Origin: Xanthomonas massiliensis | Lineage (GTDB): Bacteria; Pseudomonadota; Gammaproteobacteria; Xanthomonadales; Xanthomonadaceae | Reading direction: 5' to 3' | Assembly (NCBI RefSeq): GCF_900018785.1 | Contig: NZ_FCOY01000007.1 | Span: 434,001-498,000, forward strand | DNA length: 64,000 nucleotides | Shown: positions 53,859-64,000 of the stretch, in pieces | Numbering within the stretch: the stretch's first letter is position 1 | Layout of the letters: every line of letters starts with the position of its first letter | Position numbers and translations under genes: made by a program | Notes under the pieces: model-generated | Told to the model about the DNA's origin: nothing | Databases searched by the model: none | What the model saw: the letters and a program-made list of their open reading frames with translations, nothing else

Positions 53859-54194
53859 TTATTTGCCCTCGCCCACGACCACGGTGATGTGGCTGGTGCG
53901 CTTGAGAATGCGCGTGCCGCGGCCCTTGGCGCGGGCCATGAAGCGCTTCAGGGTCGGACCTTCATCCACCATGATGGTCTTGACCTTCAGCTCGTCGATA
54001 TCGGCGCCCTGGTTGTTCTCGGCATTGGCGATCGCCGACTCCACCACCTTCTTGATCAGGTGGGCAGCCTTCTTGTCGGAGAACTTCAGCAGGTTGACGG
54101 CGCGCTCGGCGGACAGGCCACGCACCTGGTCGGCGACCAGGCGGGCCTTCTGCGGGGAGATGCGCGCGGTGCGCAGGATGGCTTTCGCTTCCAT
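53859..54194 (-). CDS. rplV: 50S ribosomal protein L22
   Basis: Lines the peptide exit tunnel. The ATG at 54194 ([22 protein letters not shown], 111 aa) is preferred over 54200: AAGGAG is only 2 nt from the first ATG but 8 nt from the second. The C-terminus [22 protein letters not shown] holds the tunnel hairpin, which looks wild type. Confidence 0.95.
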   Translation of the reverse strand: MEAKAILRTARISPQKARLVADQVRGLSAERAVNLLKFSDKKAAHLIKKVVESAIANAENNQGADIDELKVKTIMVDEGPTLKRFMARAKGRGTRILKRTSHITVVVGEGK

Positions 54195-54206
54195 AGTCAT
54201 CTCTCC

Positions 54207-54473
54207 TTACTTCGACTTCTTGTCGCCACCGTGACCCTTGAAGGTCCGGGTGACGGCAAATTCGCCGAGCTTGTGGCCGACCATGTTCTCGTTGACCAGC
54301 ACCGGAACGTGGTTCTTGCCGTTGTGCACGGCGATGGTGATTCCCACCATCTCCGGCAGGATCATCGAACGGCGCGACCAGGTCTTGATCGGCCTCTTGC
54401 TGTTGCCCGCAGCCTCCACCTTCTTGATCAGGTGGTGATCGACGAACGGGCCTTTCTTCAGTGAACGTGCCAT
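54207..54473 (-). CDS. rpsS: 30S ribosomal protein S19
   Basis: Head protein partnering S13. 88 aa, [22 protein letters not shown], with [28 protein letters not shown] and [16 protein letters not shown]. Six bp after rplB. Confidence 0.98.
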   Translation of the reverse strand: MARSLKKGPFVDHHLIKKVEAAGNSKRPIKTWSRRSMILPEMVGITIAVHNGKNHVPVLVNENMVGHKLGEFAVTRTFKGHGGDKKSK

Positions 54474-54479
54474 GGTCGA

Positions 54480-55307
54480 TTAGCCCCTACGATCGCGGAC
54501 GATGAAATGCTGGGTGCGCTTGTTGTGGCGCGTCTTGTAACCCTTGGTCGGCACACCCCACGGGGTGACCGGGTGCGGATTACCCTGGCCGGCCTTGGCC
54601 TCACCACCGCCGTGCGGGTGATCGACCGGGTTCATGGCCGCACCGCGGACGGTCGGCTTGACGCCGCGCCAGCGCTTGGCGCCGGCCTTGCCCAGCTTCT
54701 CCAGGTTGTGCTCGACATTGCCGACCTCGCCGATGGTGGCGTGGCACTCGGCCGGCACCTTGCGCATCTCGCCCGAGCGCAGGCGCAGCGTGGCGTAGAT
54801 GCCCTCGCGGGCCACCAGCTGCACGCCGGCGCCGGCGGCGCGGGCGATCTGGGCGCCCTTGCCGGGCTTGAGCTCGATCGCGTGCACCGTGGTGCCGACC
54901 GGGATGTTGCGCAGCGGCAGGGTGTTGCCGGTCTTGATCGGCGCATGCGCGCCGGAGATGACCTGGTCGCCGGCCTTCAGGCCCTTGGGGGCGATGATGT
55001 AGCGGCGCTCGCCGTCGACGTAGCACAGCAGGGCGATGTGGGCGGTGCGGTTGGGATCGTATTCGATCCGCTCCACGCGCGCCGGGATGCCTTCCTTGTT
55101 GCGCTTGAAGTCGATGATGCGGTAGTGCTGCTTGTGGCCACCGCCGATGTGGCGGGTGGTGATCCGGCCGTGGTTGTTGCGGCCGCCGCTCTTGCTCTGC
55201 TTCTCGAGCAGGGCCGCGTGCGGAGCACCCTTGTGCAGATCAGGCGTGACCACGCGCACGGCCGAACGGCGGCCGGCGGAGGTGGGCTTGAATTTCATCA
55301 GTGGCAT
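54480..55307 (-). CDS. rplB: 50S ribosomal protein L2
   Basis: Core protein next to the peptidyl transferase centre. 275 aa, [20 protein letters not shown], the internal [27 protein letters not shown]-like region, and the essential C-terminal histidine in [17 protein letters not shown]. Ten bp after rplW. Confidence 0.98.
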   Translation of the reverse strand: MPLMKFKPTSAGRRSAVRVVTPDLHKGAPHAALLEKQSKSGGRNNHGRITTRHIGGGHKQHYRIIDFKRNKEGIPARVERIEYDPNRTAHIALLCYVDGERRYIIAPKGLKAGDQVISGAHAPIKTGNTLPLRNIPVGTTVHAIELKPGKGAQIARAAGAGVQLVAREGIYATLRLRSGEMRKVPAECHATIGEVGNVEHNLEKLGKAGAKRWRGVKPTVRGAAMNPVDHPHGGGEAKAGQGNPHPVTPWGVPTKGYKTRHNKRTQHFIVRDRRG

Positions 55308-55317
55308 GGGATGTACC

Positions 55318-55617
55318 TCAGGCCTTGGCCGTTACGTCGATGGACTGGCCATCGGCCAGGCGCACGTACGCCTTGCGCCAATCGCCGCGGCGGCCGGCGC
55401 GGTTACGGAAGGACTTGTTCTTGCCCTTCACGTTGACCACGTTCACCGCATCGACCTTGACGTCGAACAGCTGCTCGACGGCGGCCTTCACGTCAGCCTT
55501 GGTGGCTTCGCTGGAGACCTCGAAGACGTACTGGTTGGAGAGTTCCTGCAGGCGCGCGGTCTTCTCGGAGACACGCGGCGCGCGCAGGACGCTGAAAATC
55601 TTCTCGTTGGCGCTCAT
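55318..55617 (-). CDS. rplW: 50S ribosomal protein L23
   Basis: Exit-tunnel protein and docking site for trigger factor and SRP. The ATG at 55617 ([19 protein letters not shown], 99 aa) overlaps the rplD stop as ATGA, which decides the start over an ATG three codons upstream and indicates coupled translation. Confidence 0.97.
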   Translation of the reverse strand: MSANEKIFSVLRAPRVSEKTARLQELSNQYVFEVSSEATKADVKAAVEQLFDVKVDAVNVVNVKGKNKSFRNRAGRRGDWRKAYVRLADGQSIDVTAKA

Positions 55618-56219
55618 GCCAGCCACTCCTCGACCTTCTTGACCGCATCGGCGGTGATCACGACGGTGTCGGCACCGACCAGGGCGACCGGGTCCAGGCC
55701 CTGCACGTCGCGGACCTGCACGTAGGGCAGGTTGCGGGCGGACAGGTACAGGTGCTCGGAAGCCTCCTCGGTGACGATCAGCGGACGCGCACCGACATCC
55801 AGCCCCTTGAGCTTCTCGACCAGGCCCTTGGTCTTGGTGGCCTCGACGTCGAAGCCCTCCACGACCTTCAGGCGACCCTGGCGGTTCAGCTCGGAGAAGA
55901 TGGCCGCGATGGCCGCGCGGTACTGCTTGCGGTTGACCTTCTGGTCGAAGCTGCGCGGCTTGGCCGCGAAGGCCACGCCGCCGCCGACGAAGATCGGAGC
56001 GGTCAGCGCGCCGTGGCGGGCACCGCCGCCCTTCTGCTTCTTGGACTTCTTGGTGGTGCCGGCGACTTCCGAACGGGTCTTCTGCGCCTTGGTACCGGCG
56101 CGGGCGGCGTTGCGGAAAGCGACGACGACCTGGTGGACCAGATCCTCGCTGAACGCGCGATCGAAGACGGCGTCGGAGACCGAGACCTTGTTGTTGCTAC
56201 CCGTGATAACGAGTTCCAT
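55614..56219 (-). CDS. rplD: 50S ribosomal protein L4
   Basis: Exit-tunnel protein; in enterobacteria also represses the S10 operon and inhibits RNase E. The ATG at 56219 ([21 protein letters not shown], 201 aa) is 8 nt from AAGGAG and better spaced than the ATG at 56225. The extended loop [31 protein letters not shown] is present. Four-base overlap with rplW. Confidence 0.96.
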   Translation of the reverse strand: MELVITGSNNKVSVSDAVFDRAFSEDLVHQVVVAFRNAARAGTKAQKTRSEVAGTTKKSKKQKGGGARHGALTAPIFVGGGVAFAAKPRSFDQKVNRKQYRAAIAAIFSELNRQGRLKVVEGFDVEATKTKGLVEKLKGLDVGARPLIVTEEASEHLYLSARNLPYVQVRDVQGLDPVALVGADTVVITADAVKKVEEWLA

Positions 56220-56231
56220 CGTCATCTCTCC

Positions 56232-56882
56232 TTAAGCCTTGCTGGCCGGACGGACGATCACGTCGCCACCGGCGGCACCGGGGACGGCGCCGCGGATCGC
56301 GATCAGACCACGCTTGACGTCGACCTTGACCACTTCCAGGTTCTGCGTGCTCTGCTGCACCGAACCCATGTGGCCGGACATCTTCTTGCCGGGGAACACG
56401 CGACCGGGCGTCTGGCGCTGGCCGATCGAGCCGGGGGCGCGATGCGACAGCGAGTTACCGTGGGTGGCATCACCCATGCGGAAGTTGTGACGCTTGATGG
56501 TGCCCTGGAAGCCCTTGCCCTTGGTCACGCCCTGGACGTCGACGATCTGGCCGACTTCGAAAACGTCGGCCTTGATCTCGCTGCCGACGGCGAAGTCGCC
56601 GATCTTGGCGTCGTCCACGCGGAACTCCCACAGGCCGCGACCGGCTTCCACCTTCGCCTTGGCGAAGTGGCCGGCTTCCGGCTTGTTCACCAGGGCGGCG
56701 CGGCGGCTGCCCACGGTGACCTGCACGGCGCTGTAGCCATCGGCCTCGACGGTCTTGATCTGGGCGATGCGGTTCGGGGTGGCCTCGATGAGGGTCACCG
56801 GCACCGAACGGCCGTCCTCGGTGAACAGGCGGCTCATGCCGGCCTTGCGGCCCACGAAGCCCAACGAATATTTCTTCGTCAT
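56232..56882 (-). CDS. rplC: 50S ribosomal protein L3
   Basis: Early-assembly protein reaching the peptidyl transferase centre. Start at 56882 ([24 protein letters not shown]), 216 aa, with [55 protein letters not shown]; the glutamine of GQRQTP is the usual methylation target. 11 bp after rpsJ. Confidence 0.98.
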   Translation of the reverse strand: MTKKYSLGFVGRKAGMSRLFTEDGRSVPVTLIEATPNRIAQIKTVEADGYSAVQVTVGSRRAALVNKPEAGHFAKAKVEAGRGLWEFRVDDAKIGDFAVGSEIKADVFEVGQIVDVQGVTKGKGFQGTIKRHNFRMGDATHGNSLSHRAPGSIGQRQTPGRVFPGKKMSGHMGSVQQSTQNLEVVKVDVKRGLIAIRGAVPGAAGGDVIVRPASKA

Positions 56883-56893
56883 GGTCGTAGTCC

Positions 56894-57205
56894 TCAGGTC
56901 AACTTGATCTGCACGTCGACACCGGCAGCCAGTTCGAGCTTCATCAGCGCGTCCACGGTCTTGTCGTTGGGGTCGACGATGTCGAGCACGCGCTTGTGCG
57001 TGCGGGTCTCGTACTGGTCGCGCGCGTCCTTGTCGACGTGCGGGGACACCAGGACGGTGTAGCGTTCGATCTTGGTCGGCAGCGGGATCGGGCCGCGCAC
57101 CTGCGCGCCAGTCCGCTTGGCCGTCTCGACGATCTCGCTGGCCGAACGGTCGATCAGACGATGATCGAACGCCTTCAGCCGAATCCGGATCTTTTGGTCC
57201 GCCAT
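56894..57205 (-). CDS. rpsJ: 30S ribosomal protein S10
   Basis: Head protein; as NusE it also links ribosomes to NusG and antitermination. 103 aa, [34 protein letters not shown], with [33 protein letters not shown]. First gene of the S10 operon, 156 nt downstream of the predicted transcription start. Confidence 0.98.
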   Translation of the reverse strand: MADQKIRIRLKAFDHRLIDRSASEIVETAKRTGAQVRGPIPLPTKIERYTVLVSPHVDKDARDQYETRTHKRVLDIVDPNDKTVDALMKLELAAGVDVQIKLT

Positions 57206-57284
57206 GACGGGGGTTCCTTCGTTGAAAGAGCGACGGGCGAGGCCTCTGGGATGCCTGCCCCGGATGTTCCTGCGTGATGAGCCA

Positions 57285-57301
57285 CGTATCCGCCGGATAC
57301 G
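57285..57301 (-). other. Second hairpin in the S10 leader
   Basis: CGTATCC, a 3-nt loop, GGATACG: a perfect 7-bp stem about 80 nt before rpsJ in the S10-operon leader. In E. coli an L4-controlled attenuator acts in this leader; no T run follows here, so a terminator role is not supported. Confidence 0.5.
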
Positions 57302-57333
57302 CGGCGAGCCGCATCCAGCGGCCCAAAAACTGA

Positions 57334-57357
57334 GGCAGCCCGGTCACCCGGCCTGCC
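57334..57357 (-). other. 5'-terminal hairpin of the S10-operon transcript
   Basis: On the minus strand GGCAG-G-CCGG, loop GTGA, CCGG-G-CTGCC. Nine base pairs with one G/G mismatch, closed by a GNRA-type tetraloop, beginning about 5 nt after the predicted +1. The left arm GGCAGGCCG is identical to that of the str-operon hairpin. Confidence 0.7.
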
Positions 57358-57367
57358 CAGACGGAAA

Positions 57368-57396
57368 AGTATAGAGCGCAATACCGAGCGCGTCAA
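57368..57396 (-). promoter_or_regulatory. S10-operon sigma-70 promoter
   Basis: On the minus strand TTGACG (57391-57396), a 17-bp spacer, TATACT (57368-57373). Near-consensus promoter giving a +1 near 57361 and a 156-nt leader before rpsJ. The sequence from the -10 onward closely matches that of the str promoter (16 of 19 positions). Confidence 0.9.
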
Positions 57397-57563
57397 ACCT
57401 GACGCGAACCGATGGCGCGACCTTCCCGGTCTGGCGAACACGAGCGGCGTCCTGCCTCTCTTTTCGCGGTTGTTTCAGCCTCGCAATCCGACCCAGGGAT
57501 TGCAGGGGCCGGCATTCTACACCAGAAAAATCGCGTCCGCCATACCCCTGGCACCGGAAAAAC

Positions 57564-57596
57564 AAAAAAAGCGGGCGACCCACCGGCCGCCCGCTT
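57564..57596 (-). terminator. Intrinsic terminator after tuf
   Basis: On the minus strand GCGGGCG, a 10-nt loop, CGCCCGC, then seven T residues, 25 bp past the tuf stop. It ends the str operon and separates it from the S10 promoter. Confidence 0.92.
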
Positions 57597-57618
57597 CTTC
57601 CGCCAGACCGGCCGGGTA

Positions 57619-58809
<1,191 letters not shown>

Positions 58810-58856
58810 GGATTTCTACCTTCTAGCTTGGATTGGGGAGAAAGGGCCGAATCGGC

Positions 58857-60977
<2,121 letters not shown>

Positions 60978-61010
60978 GGGAGCCTCTCAGATTTCTCGGA
61001 TTTCGGATGG

Positions 61011-61038
61011 CCGAACGCCGCCTTGCGGCGGCCTTCGG
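61011..61038 (-). other. Hairpin upstream of fusA (proximal)
   Basis: On the minus strand CCGAA-GGCCGCC, loop GCAA, GGCGGC-GTTCGG. A long, slightly imperfect stem with a GNRA tetraloop, 34 bp before the fusA start. Confidence 0.55.
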
Positions 61039-61081
61039 ATTGATGCGGCGCACGATGCGCCTATTGCACCCAGATGGGGCT

Positions 61082-61107
61082 GGCGGGCCTTGCCTGCAAG
61101 GCCCGCC
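61082..61107 (-). other. Hairpin between rpsG and fusA (distal)
   Basis: GGCGGGCCTTG, 4-nt loop, CAAGGCCCGCC: perfect 11-bp stem starting 7 bp after the rpsG stop. No T run, so a partial terminator or a processing/stability element inside the str operon is more likely than full termination. Confidence 0.65.
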
Positions 61108-61113
61108 GGGAGA

Positions 61114-61581
61114 TCACCAGCGATAATGGGCGAAGGCCTTGTTGGCCTCGGCCATGCGGTGGGTCTCTTCGCGCTTCTTGATGGCGCCGCCACGGTTCTC
61201 CGAGGCATCCAGCAGCTCGGCCGCAAGCTTGCGCGGCATCGAGTTCTCGCCGCGCTTGCGCGCGGATTCGATCAGCCAGCGCATGGCCAGCGCAACGCGA
61301 CGGGAAGCGCGGACCTCGACCGGGACCTGGTAGGTGGCACCACCGACGCGACGGGACTTGACCTCGACCGTCGGCGCCACGTTGTCGAGCGCCTTCTGGA
61401 CCAGCTCGATGGCATTGGGATTCTTCTCGCCGATGACGTCCATCGCGCCATAGACGATCTTCTCGGCAACCGACTTCTTGCCACTCTGCATCACCATGTT
61501 GATGAAGCGGGCAATGGTTTCGCTGCCATGCTTGGGGTCAGGCAGGACGGTGCGCTGCGGAGCAGAACCTTTACGGGACAT
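61114..61581 (-). CDS. rpsG: 30S ribosomal protein S7
   Basis: Nucleates the 30S head; in E. coli a translational repressor of the str operon. 155 aa: [50 protein letters not shown] and the C-terminal [14 protein letters not shown]. 12 bp after rpsL. Confidence 0.98.
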   Translation of the reverse strand: MSRKGSAPQRTVLPDPKHGSETIARFINMVMQSGKKSVAEKIVYGAMDVIGEKNPNAIELVQKALDNVAPTVEVKSRRVGGATYQVPVEVRASRRVALAMRWLIESARKRGENSMPRKLAAELLDASENRGGAIKKREETHRMAEANKAFAHYRW

Positions 61582-61593
61582 TGTTTGTTTTCC

Positions 61594-61968
61594 TTAGCTC
61601 TTCGGACGCTTGGCGCCGTACTTGGAACGCGCCTGGCGACGCTTGGCCACGCCGGCGGCATCGAGCGAGCCGCGGATGGTGTGGTAGCGCACGCCGGGGA
61701 GGTCCTTGACACGGCCGCCGCGGATCAGGACTACCGAGTGCTCCTGAAGGTTGTGGCCTTCGCCGCCGATGTAGCTGATGACCTCTTCCTGATTGGTCAG
61801 GCGGACCTTGGCTACCTTGCGCAGCGCGGAGTTCGGCTTCTTGGGGGTGGTGGTGTAGACGCGGGTGCAGACGCCACGGCGCTGCGGGCACTTATCCAGC
61901 GCCGGAGACGCGCTCTTGTACGTGGCCGCCTGCCGCGGCTTGCGGACCAGCTGGTTGATCGTCGCCAT
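61594..61968 (-). CDS. rpsL: 30S ribosomal protein S12
   Basis: Decoding-centre protein. 124 aa, [21 protein letters not shown], with the conserved [19 protein letters not shown] and [18 protein letters not shown] loops. The lysines altered in streptomycin-resistant mutants are both lysine here, so the sequence looks streptomycin-sensitive. First gene of the str operon, about 75 nt after the predicted transcription start. Confidence 0.98.
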   Translation of the reverse strand: MATINQLVRKPRQAATYKSASPALDKCPQRRGVCTRVYTTTPKKPNSALRKVAKVRLTNQEEVISYIGGEGHNLQEHSVVLIRGGRVKDLPGVRYHTIRGSLDAAGVAKRRQARSKYGAKRPKS

Positions 61969-62017
61969 CAGTGGATTCTTTTCTGAATGAGGCCCGGAGG
62001 CCGGACGTGAAAACGAA

Positions 62018-62040
62018 GGCAGGCCGACGGACGGCCTGCC
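62018..62040 (-). other. 5'-terminal hairpin of the str-operon transcript
   Basis: On the minus strand GGCAGGCCG, loop TCCGT, CGGCCTGCC: a perfect 9-bp stem beginning about 4 nt after the predicted +1. The left arm GGCAGGCCG also starts the hairpin of the S10 operon. Confidence 0.75.
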
Positions 62041-62050
62041 AAGACAGACA

Positions 62051-62080
62051 AGTATAGAGGACTGCCAAATCCAGCGTCAA
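62051..62080 (-). promoter_or_regulatory. str-operon sigma-70 promoter
   Basis: On the minus strand TTGACG (62075-62080), 18-bp spacer, TATACT (62051-62056). Near-consensus, with +1 predicted near 62044 and a leader of about 75 nt before rpsL. A further TTGACA at 62093-62098 has no matching -10. Confidence 0.9.
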
Positions 62081-62122
62081 CTGCAACGGATTTGTCAATC
62101 CCGCCCCTTCCCGGGACCGCTA

Positions 62123-62173
62123 ACGGGGCGTCCCTGCCCCGTTCGACGGTGGCCGGCGCACCGGGCGCCGGCC
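62123..62173 (-). terminator. Two hairpins downstream of rpoC
   Basis: GGCCGGCGC/GCGCCGGCC (62151-62173, 9 bp, 5-nt loop) and ACGGGGC/GCCCCGT (62123-62142, 7 bp) follow the rpoC stop. Neither is followed by a T run, so termination would need Rho or be partial; they probably separate rpoBC from the str promoter. Confidence 0.5.
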
Positions 62174-62180
62174 GTCCGCA

Positions 62181-64000
62181 TCACTCCTCCCCGGCCTCGC
62201 CGGCCGCCGGGGCGGCGGTCTCGGTCTCGGCTTCGGCCACCGGGGCGGCTCCGCCGGCCAGCGTCTCCATCTCCGACTCGGTGAGACCGGAGGCGTTGCG
62301 ACGGCGCTGGCTGTGGTAGGTCAGGCCGGTGCCGGCCGGGATCAGGCGACCGACGATCACGTTCTCCTTCAGGCCGCGCAGGTGGTCGCGGGTACCGCGC
62401 ACGGCCGCCTCGGTCAGCACGCGGGTGGTCTCCTGGAACGAGGCCGCGGAGATGAACGACTCGGTCGCCAGCGAGGCCTTGGTGATGCCCAGCAGCACCG
62501 GCTCGTACTGCGCCGGCAGCTCGTTGCGCGCCACCAGCCTGGCGTTCTCCTCGATCACGCGCTGCTTCTCGACCTGCTCGCCGGCCAGGAACTTGCTGGC
62601 GCCGGCGTCGCTGATCTCGACCTTGCGCAGCATCTGGCGGGTGATCACCTCGATGTGCTTGTCGTTGATCTTCACGCCCTGCAGCCGGTACACGTCCTGG
62701 ATCTCCTTGACCAGGTAGGCGGCCAGGTCGCTGACGCCCTTCAGGCGCAGGATGTCCTGCGGGCTCGGCTCGCCGTCCACCACGGTCTCGCCCTTGGTCA
62801 CGTGCTCGCCCTCGAACACGATGATCTGGCGGTACTTCGGGATCAGCTCCTCGTGCTCGTTGCCTTCCGGATCCTTGATGATCAGCCGCTGCTTGCCCTT
62901 GGTGTCCTTGCCGAAGCTGACCACGCCGGAACGCTCGGCCAGTACCGCCGGGTCCTTGGGCTTGCGCGCCTCGAACAGGTCGGCCACGCGCGGCAGACCA
63001 CCGGTGATGTCGCGGGTCTTGGACGCCTCCTGCGGGATCTTGGCGACCACGTCGCCGACGCCGACCGCGGCGCCGTCCTGCAGGTTGACGATCGAGCGCG
63101 GCGGCAGCAGGTACTGCGCCGGCAGGTCGGTGCCCGGGATCGACAGGTCGTTGCCGTCCTTGTCGACGATGCGCACCAGCGGGCGCAGGTCCTTGCCCTG
63201 CGAGCCGCGACGCTTCGGATCGGTGATCTCGCGCGAGGCCAGGCCGGTCAGCTCGTCGGTCTTCTCGATGACGGTGATGCCGTCGATGAAGTCCACGAAG
63301 CGGACGAAACCGGCCACTTCCGAGACGATCGGGTGGTTGTGCGGATCCCAGTGGGCCACGGTCTGGCCGATCTTGACCGCCTCGCCGTCCTTGACGGTGA
63401 TGGTGGCGCCGTAGGCCAGCTTGTAGCGCTCGCGCTCGCGGCCCTGGGCATCGAGCACGGACACCTCGCCCGAACGCGACACCGCCACCAGCGAACCGTT
63501 GCCGTGCTCGACCGACTTGAGGTTGTTGAACTTCACCGAACCGGTGGTCTTGACGGTGATATTGTCCACGGCGGCGGCACGCGAAGCCGCGCCACCGATG
63601 TGGAACGTACGCATGGTCAGCTGGGTGCCCGGCTCGCCGATCGACTGCGCGGCGATGACGCCCACCGACTCGCCGATGTTGACCAGGTGGCCACGCGCCA
63701 GGTCACGGCCGTAGCAGTGCGCGCACACGCCGAACGGCGATTCGCAGGTGATGGTCGAACGCACCTTCACCGCCTGCACGCCCAGCTCTTCCAGTTTGGC
63801 CGCCCACGGCTCGTCGATCAGCGTGTTGCGGGTGATCACCGGCTCGTCGTCGTTGCCCGGCAGGTACACGTCCTCGGCCACGACACGGCCCAGCACGCGG
63901 TCCTTCAACGGCTCGACCACGTCGCCGCCTTCCACGATCGGGGTCATGATCAGGCCGCCATGCGTGCCGCAGTCGGGCTCGGTCACCACCACGTCCTGGG
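62181..64000 (-). CDS. rpoC: RNA polymerase subunit beta', C-terminal part
   Basis: The gene enters from the right edge; about 606 C-terminal codons are present and the stop is at 62181. Conserved regions seen are the second zinc site (DCGTHGG, then [19 protein letters not shown]), the bridge/trigger-adjacent [54 protein letters not shown], and [38 protein letters not shown]. The tail ends with an acidic Ala/Glu-rich stretch. Directly upstream of rpsL, as usual in gammaproteobacteria. Confidence 0.98.
   Translation of the reverse strand, partial: QDVVVTEPDCGTHGGLIMTPIVEGGDVVEPLKDRVLGRVVAEDVYLPGNDDEPVITRNTLIDEPWAAKLEELGVQAVKVRSTITCESPFGVCAHCYGRDLARGHLVNIGESVGVIAAQSIGEPGTQLTMRTFHIGGAASRAAAVDNITVKTTGSVKFNNLKSVEHGNGSLVAVSRSGEVSVLDAQGRERERYKLAYGATITVKDGEAVKIGQTVAHWDPHNHPIVSEVAGFVRFVDFIDGITVIEKTDELTGLASREITDPKRRGSQGKDLRPLVRIVDKDGNDLSIPGTDLPAQYLLPPRSIVNLQDGAAVGVGDVVAKIPQEASKTRDITGGLPRVADLFEARKPKDPAVLAERSGVVSFGKDTKGKQRLIIKDPEGNEHEELIPKYRQIIVFEGEHVTKGETVVDGEPSPQDILRLKGVSDLAAYLVKEIQDVYRLQGVKINDKHIEVITRQMLRKVEISDAGASKFLAGEQVEKQRVIEENARLVARNELPAQYEPVLLGITKASLATESFISAASFQETTRVLTEAAVRGTRDHLRGLKENVIVGRLIPAGTGLTYHSQRRRNASGLTESEMETLAGGAAPVAEAETETAAPAAGEAGEE

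Overview
The window is high-GC chromosomal DNA of a gammaproteobacterium, most probably a member of the Lysobacteraceae (Xanthomonadaceae; Pseudoxanthomonas, Stenotrophomonas, Luteimonas or Lysobacter type). The signs are a folC-dedD pair, tdh-kbl, a secreted S46 dipeptidyl-peptidase, a class II DAHP synthase, several TonB receptors, an OmpA with a TSP3-like linker, and str, S10, spc and alpha ribosomal operons with no rpmJ behind secY. Nothing in the sequence separates these genera. No tRNA, rRNA, CRISPR array, insertion sequence or prophage was seen.

Left part (1-42 kb), metabolic and envelope genes. Positions 1-3250 hold a partial SPOR protein, folC, a MASE2-GGDEF cyclase and a histidine phosphatase. 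Next come the S46 peptidase, threonine catabolism (tdh-kbl), a pseudouridine synthase, a small secreted protein, ompA and an LtaS/MdoB-like alkaline-phosphatase-superfamily membrane enzyme. Positions 13-20 kb carry acyl-CoA metabolism (fadH, prpE, a second acyl-CoA synthetase) plus a SleB-like hydrolase. The two synthetase genes share a palindromic box about 65-70 bp before their starts. At 20.7-25.3 kb a TonB receptor is followed by a Tat-exported flavoprotein whose motif order is a circular permutation of D-amino-acid oxidase. Then come mdh, a cyclophilin, typA, a DUF2127 membrane protein and a secreted amidase. At 36.7-31.7 kb (minus strand) is a three-gene unit: periplasmic Ntn-hydrolase acylase, TonB siderophore-type receptor and a small secreted protein, closed by a terminator. 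mscS, class II aroG, another TonB receptor and dsbB follow.

Right part (42.8-64 kb, all minus strand), the translation superoperon. In order of transcription: the rpoC 3' end, rpsL-rpsG-fusA-tuf (str), rpsJ-rplC-rplD-rplW-rplB-rpsS-rplV-rpsC-rplP-rpmC-rpsQ (S10), rplN-rplX-rplE-rpsN-rpsH-rplF-rplR-rpsE-rpmD-rplO-secY (spc) and rpsM-rpsK-rpsD-rpoA-rplQ (alpha). The str and S10 units have consensus sigma-70 promoters, and each transcript would begin almost at once with a hairpin built on the same 9-nt arm. The alpha operon has a gene-free, hairpin-rich leader of over 300 nt behind a TATAAT. Several intercistronic gaps (90-300 bp) also carry strong hairpins.

The items most worth a second look are the permuted flavoprotein with its TonB neighbour, the twin boxes of the two synthetase genes, the shared promoter-plus-hairpin module of the str and S10 operons, the acylase/TonB operon, and the alpha-operon leader.
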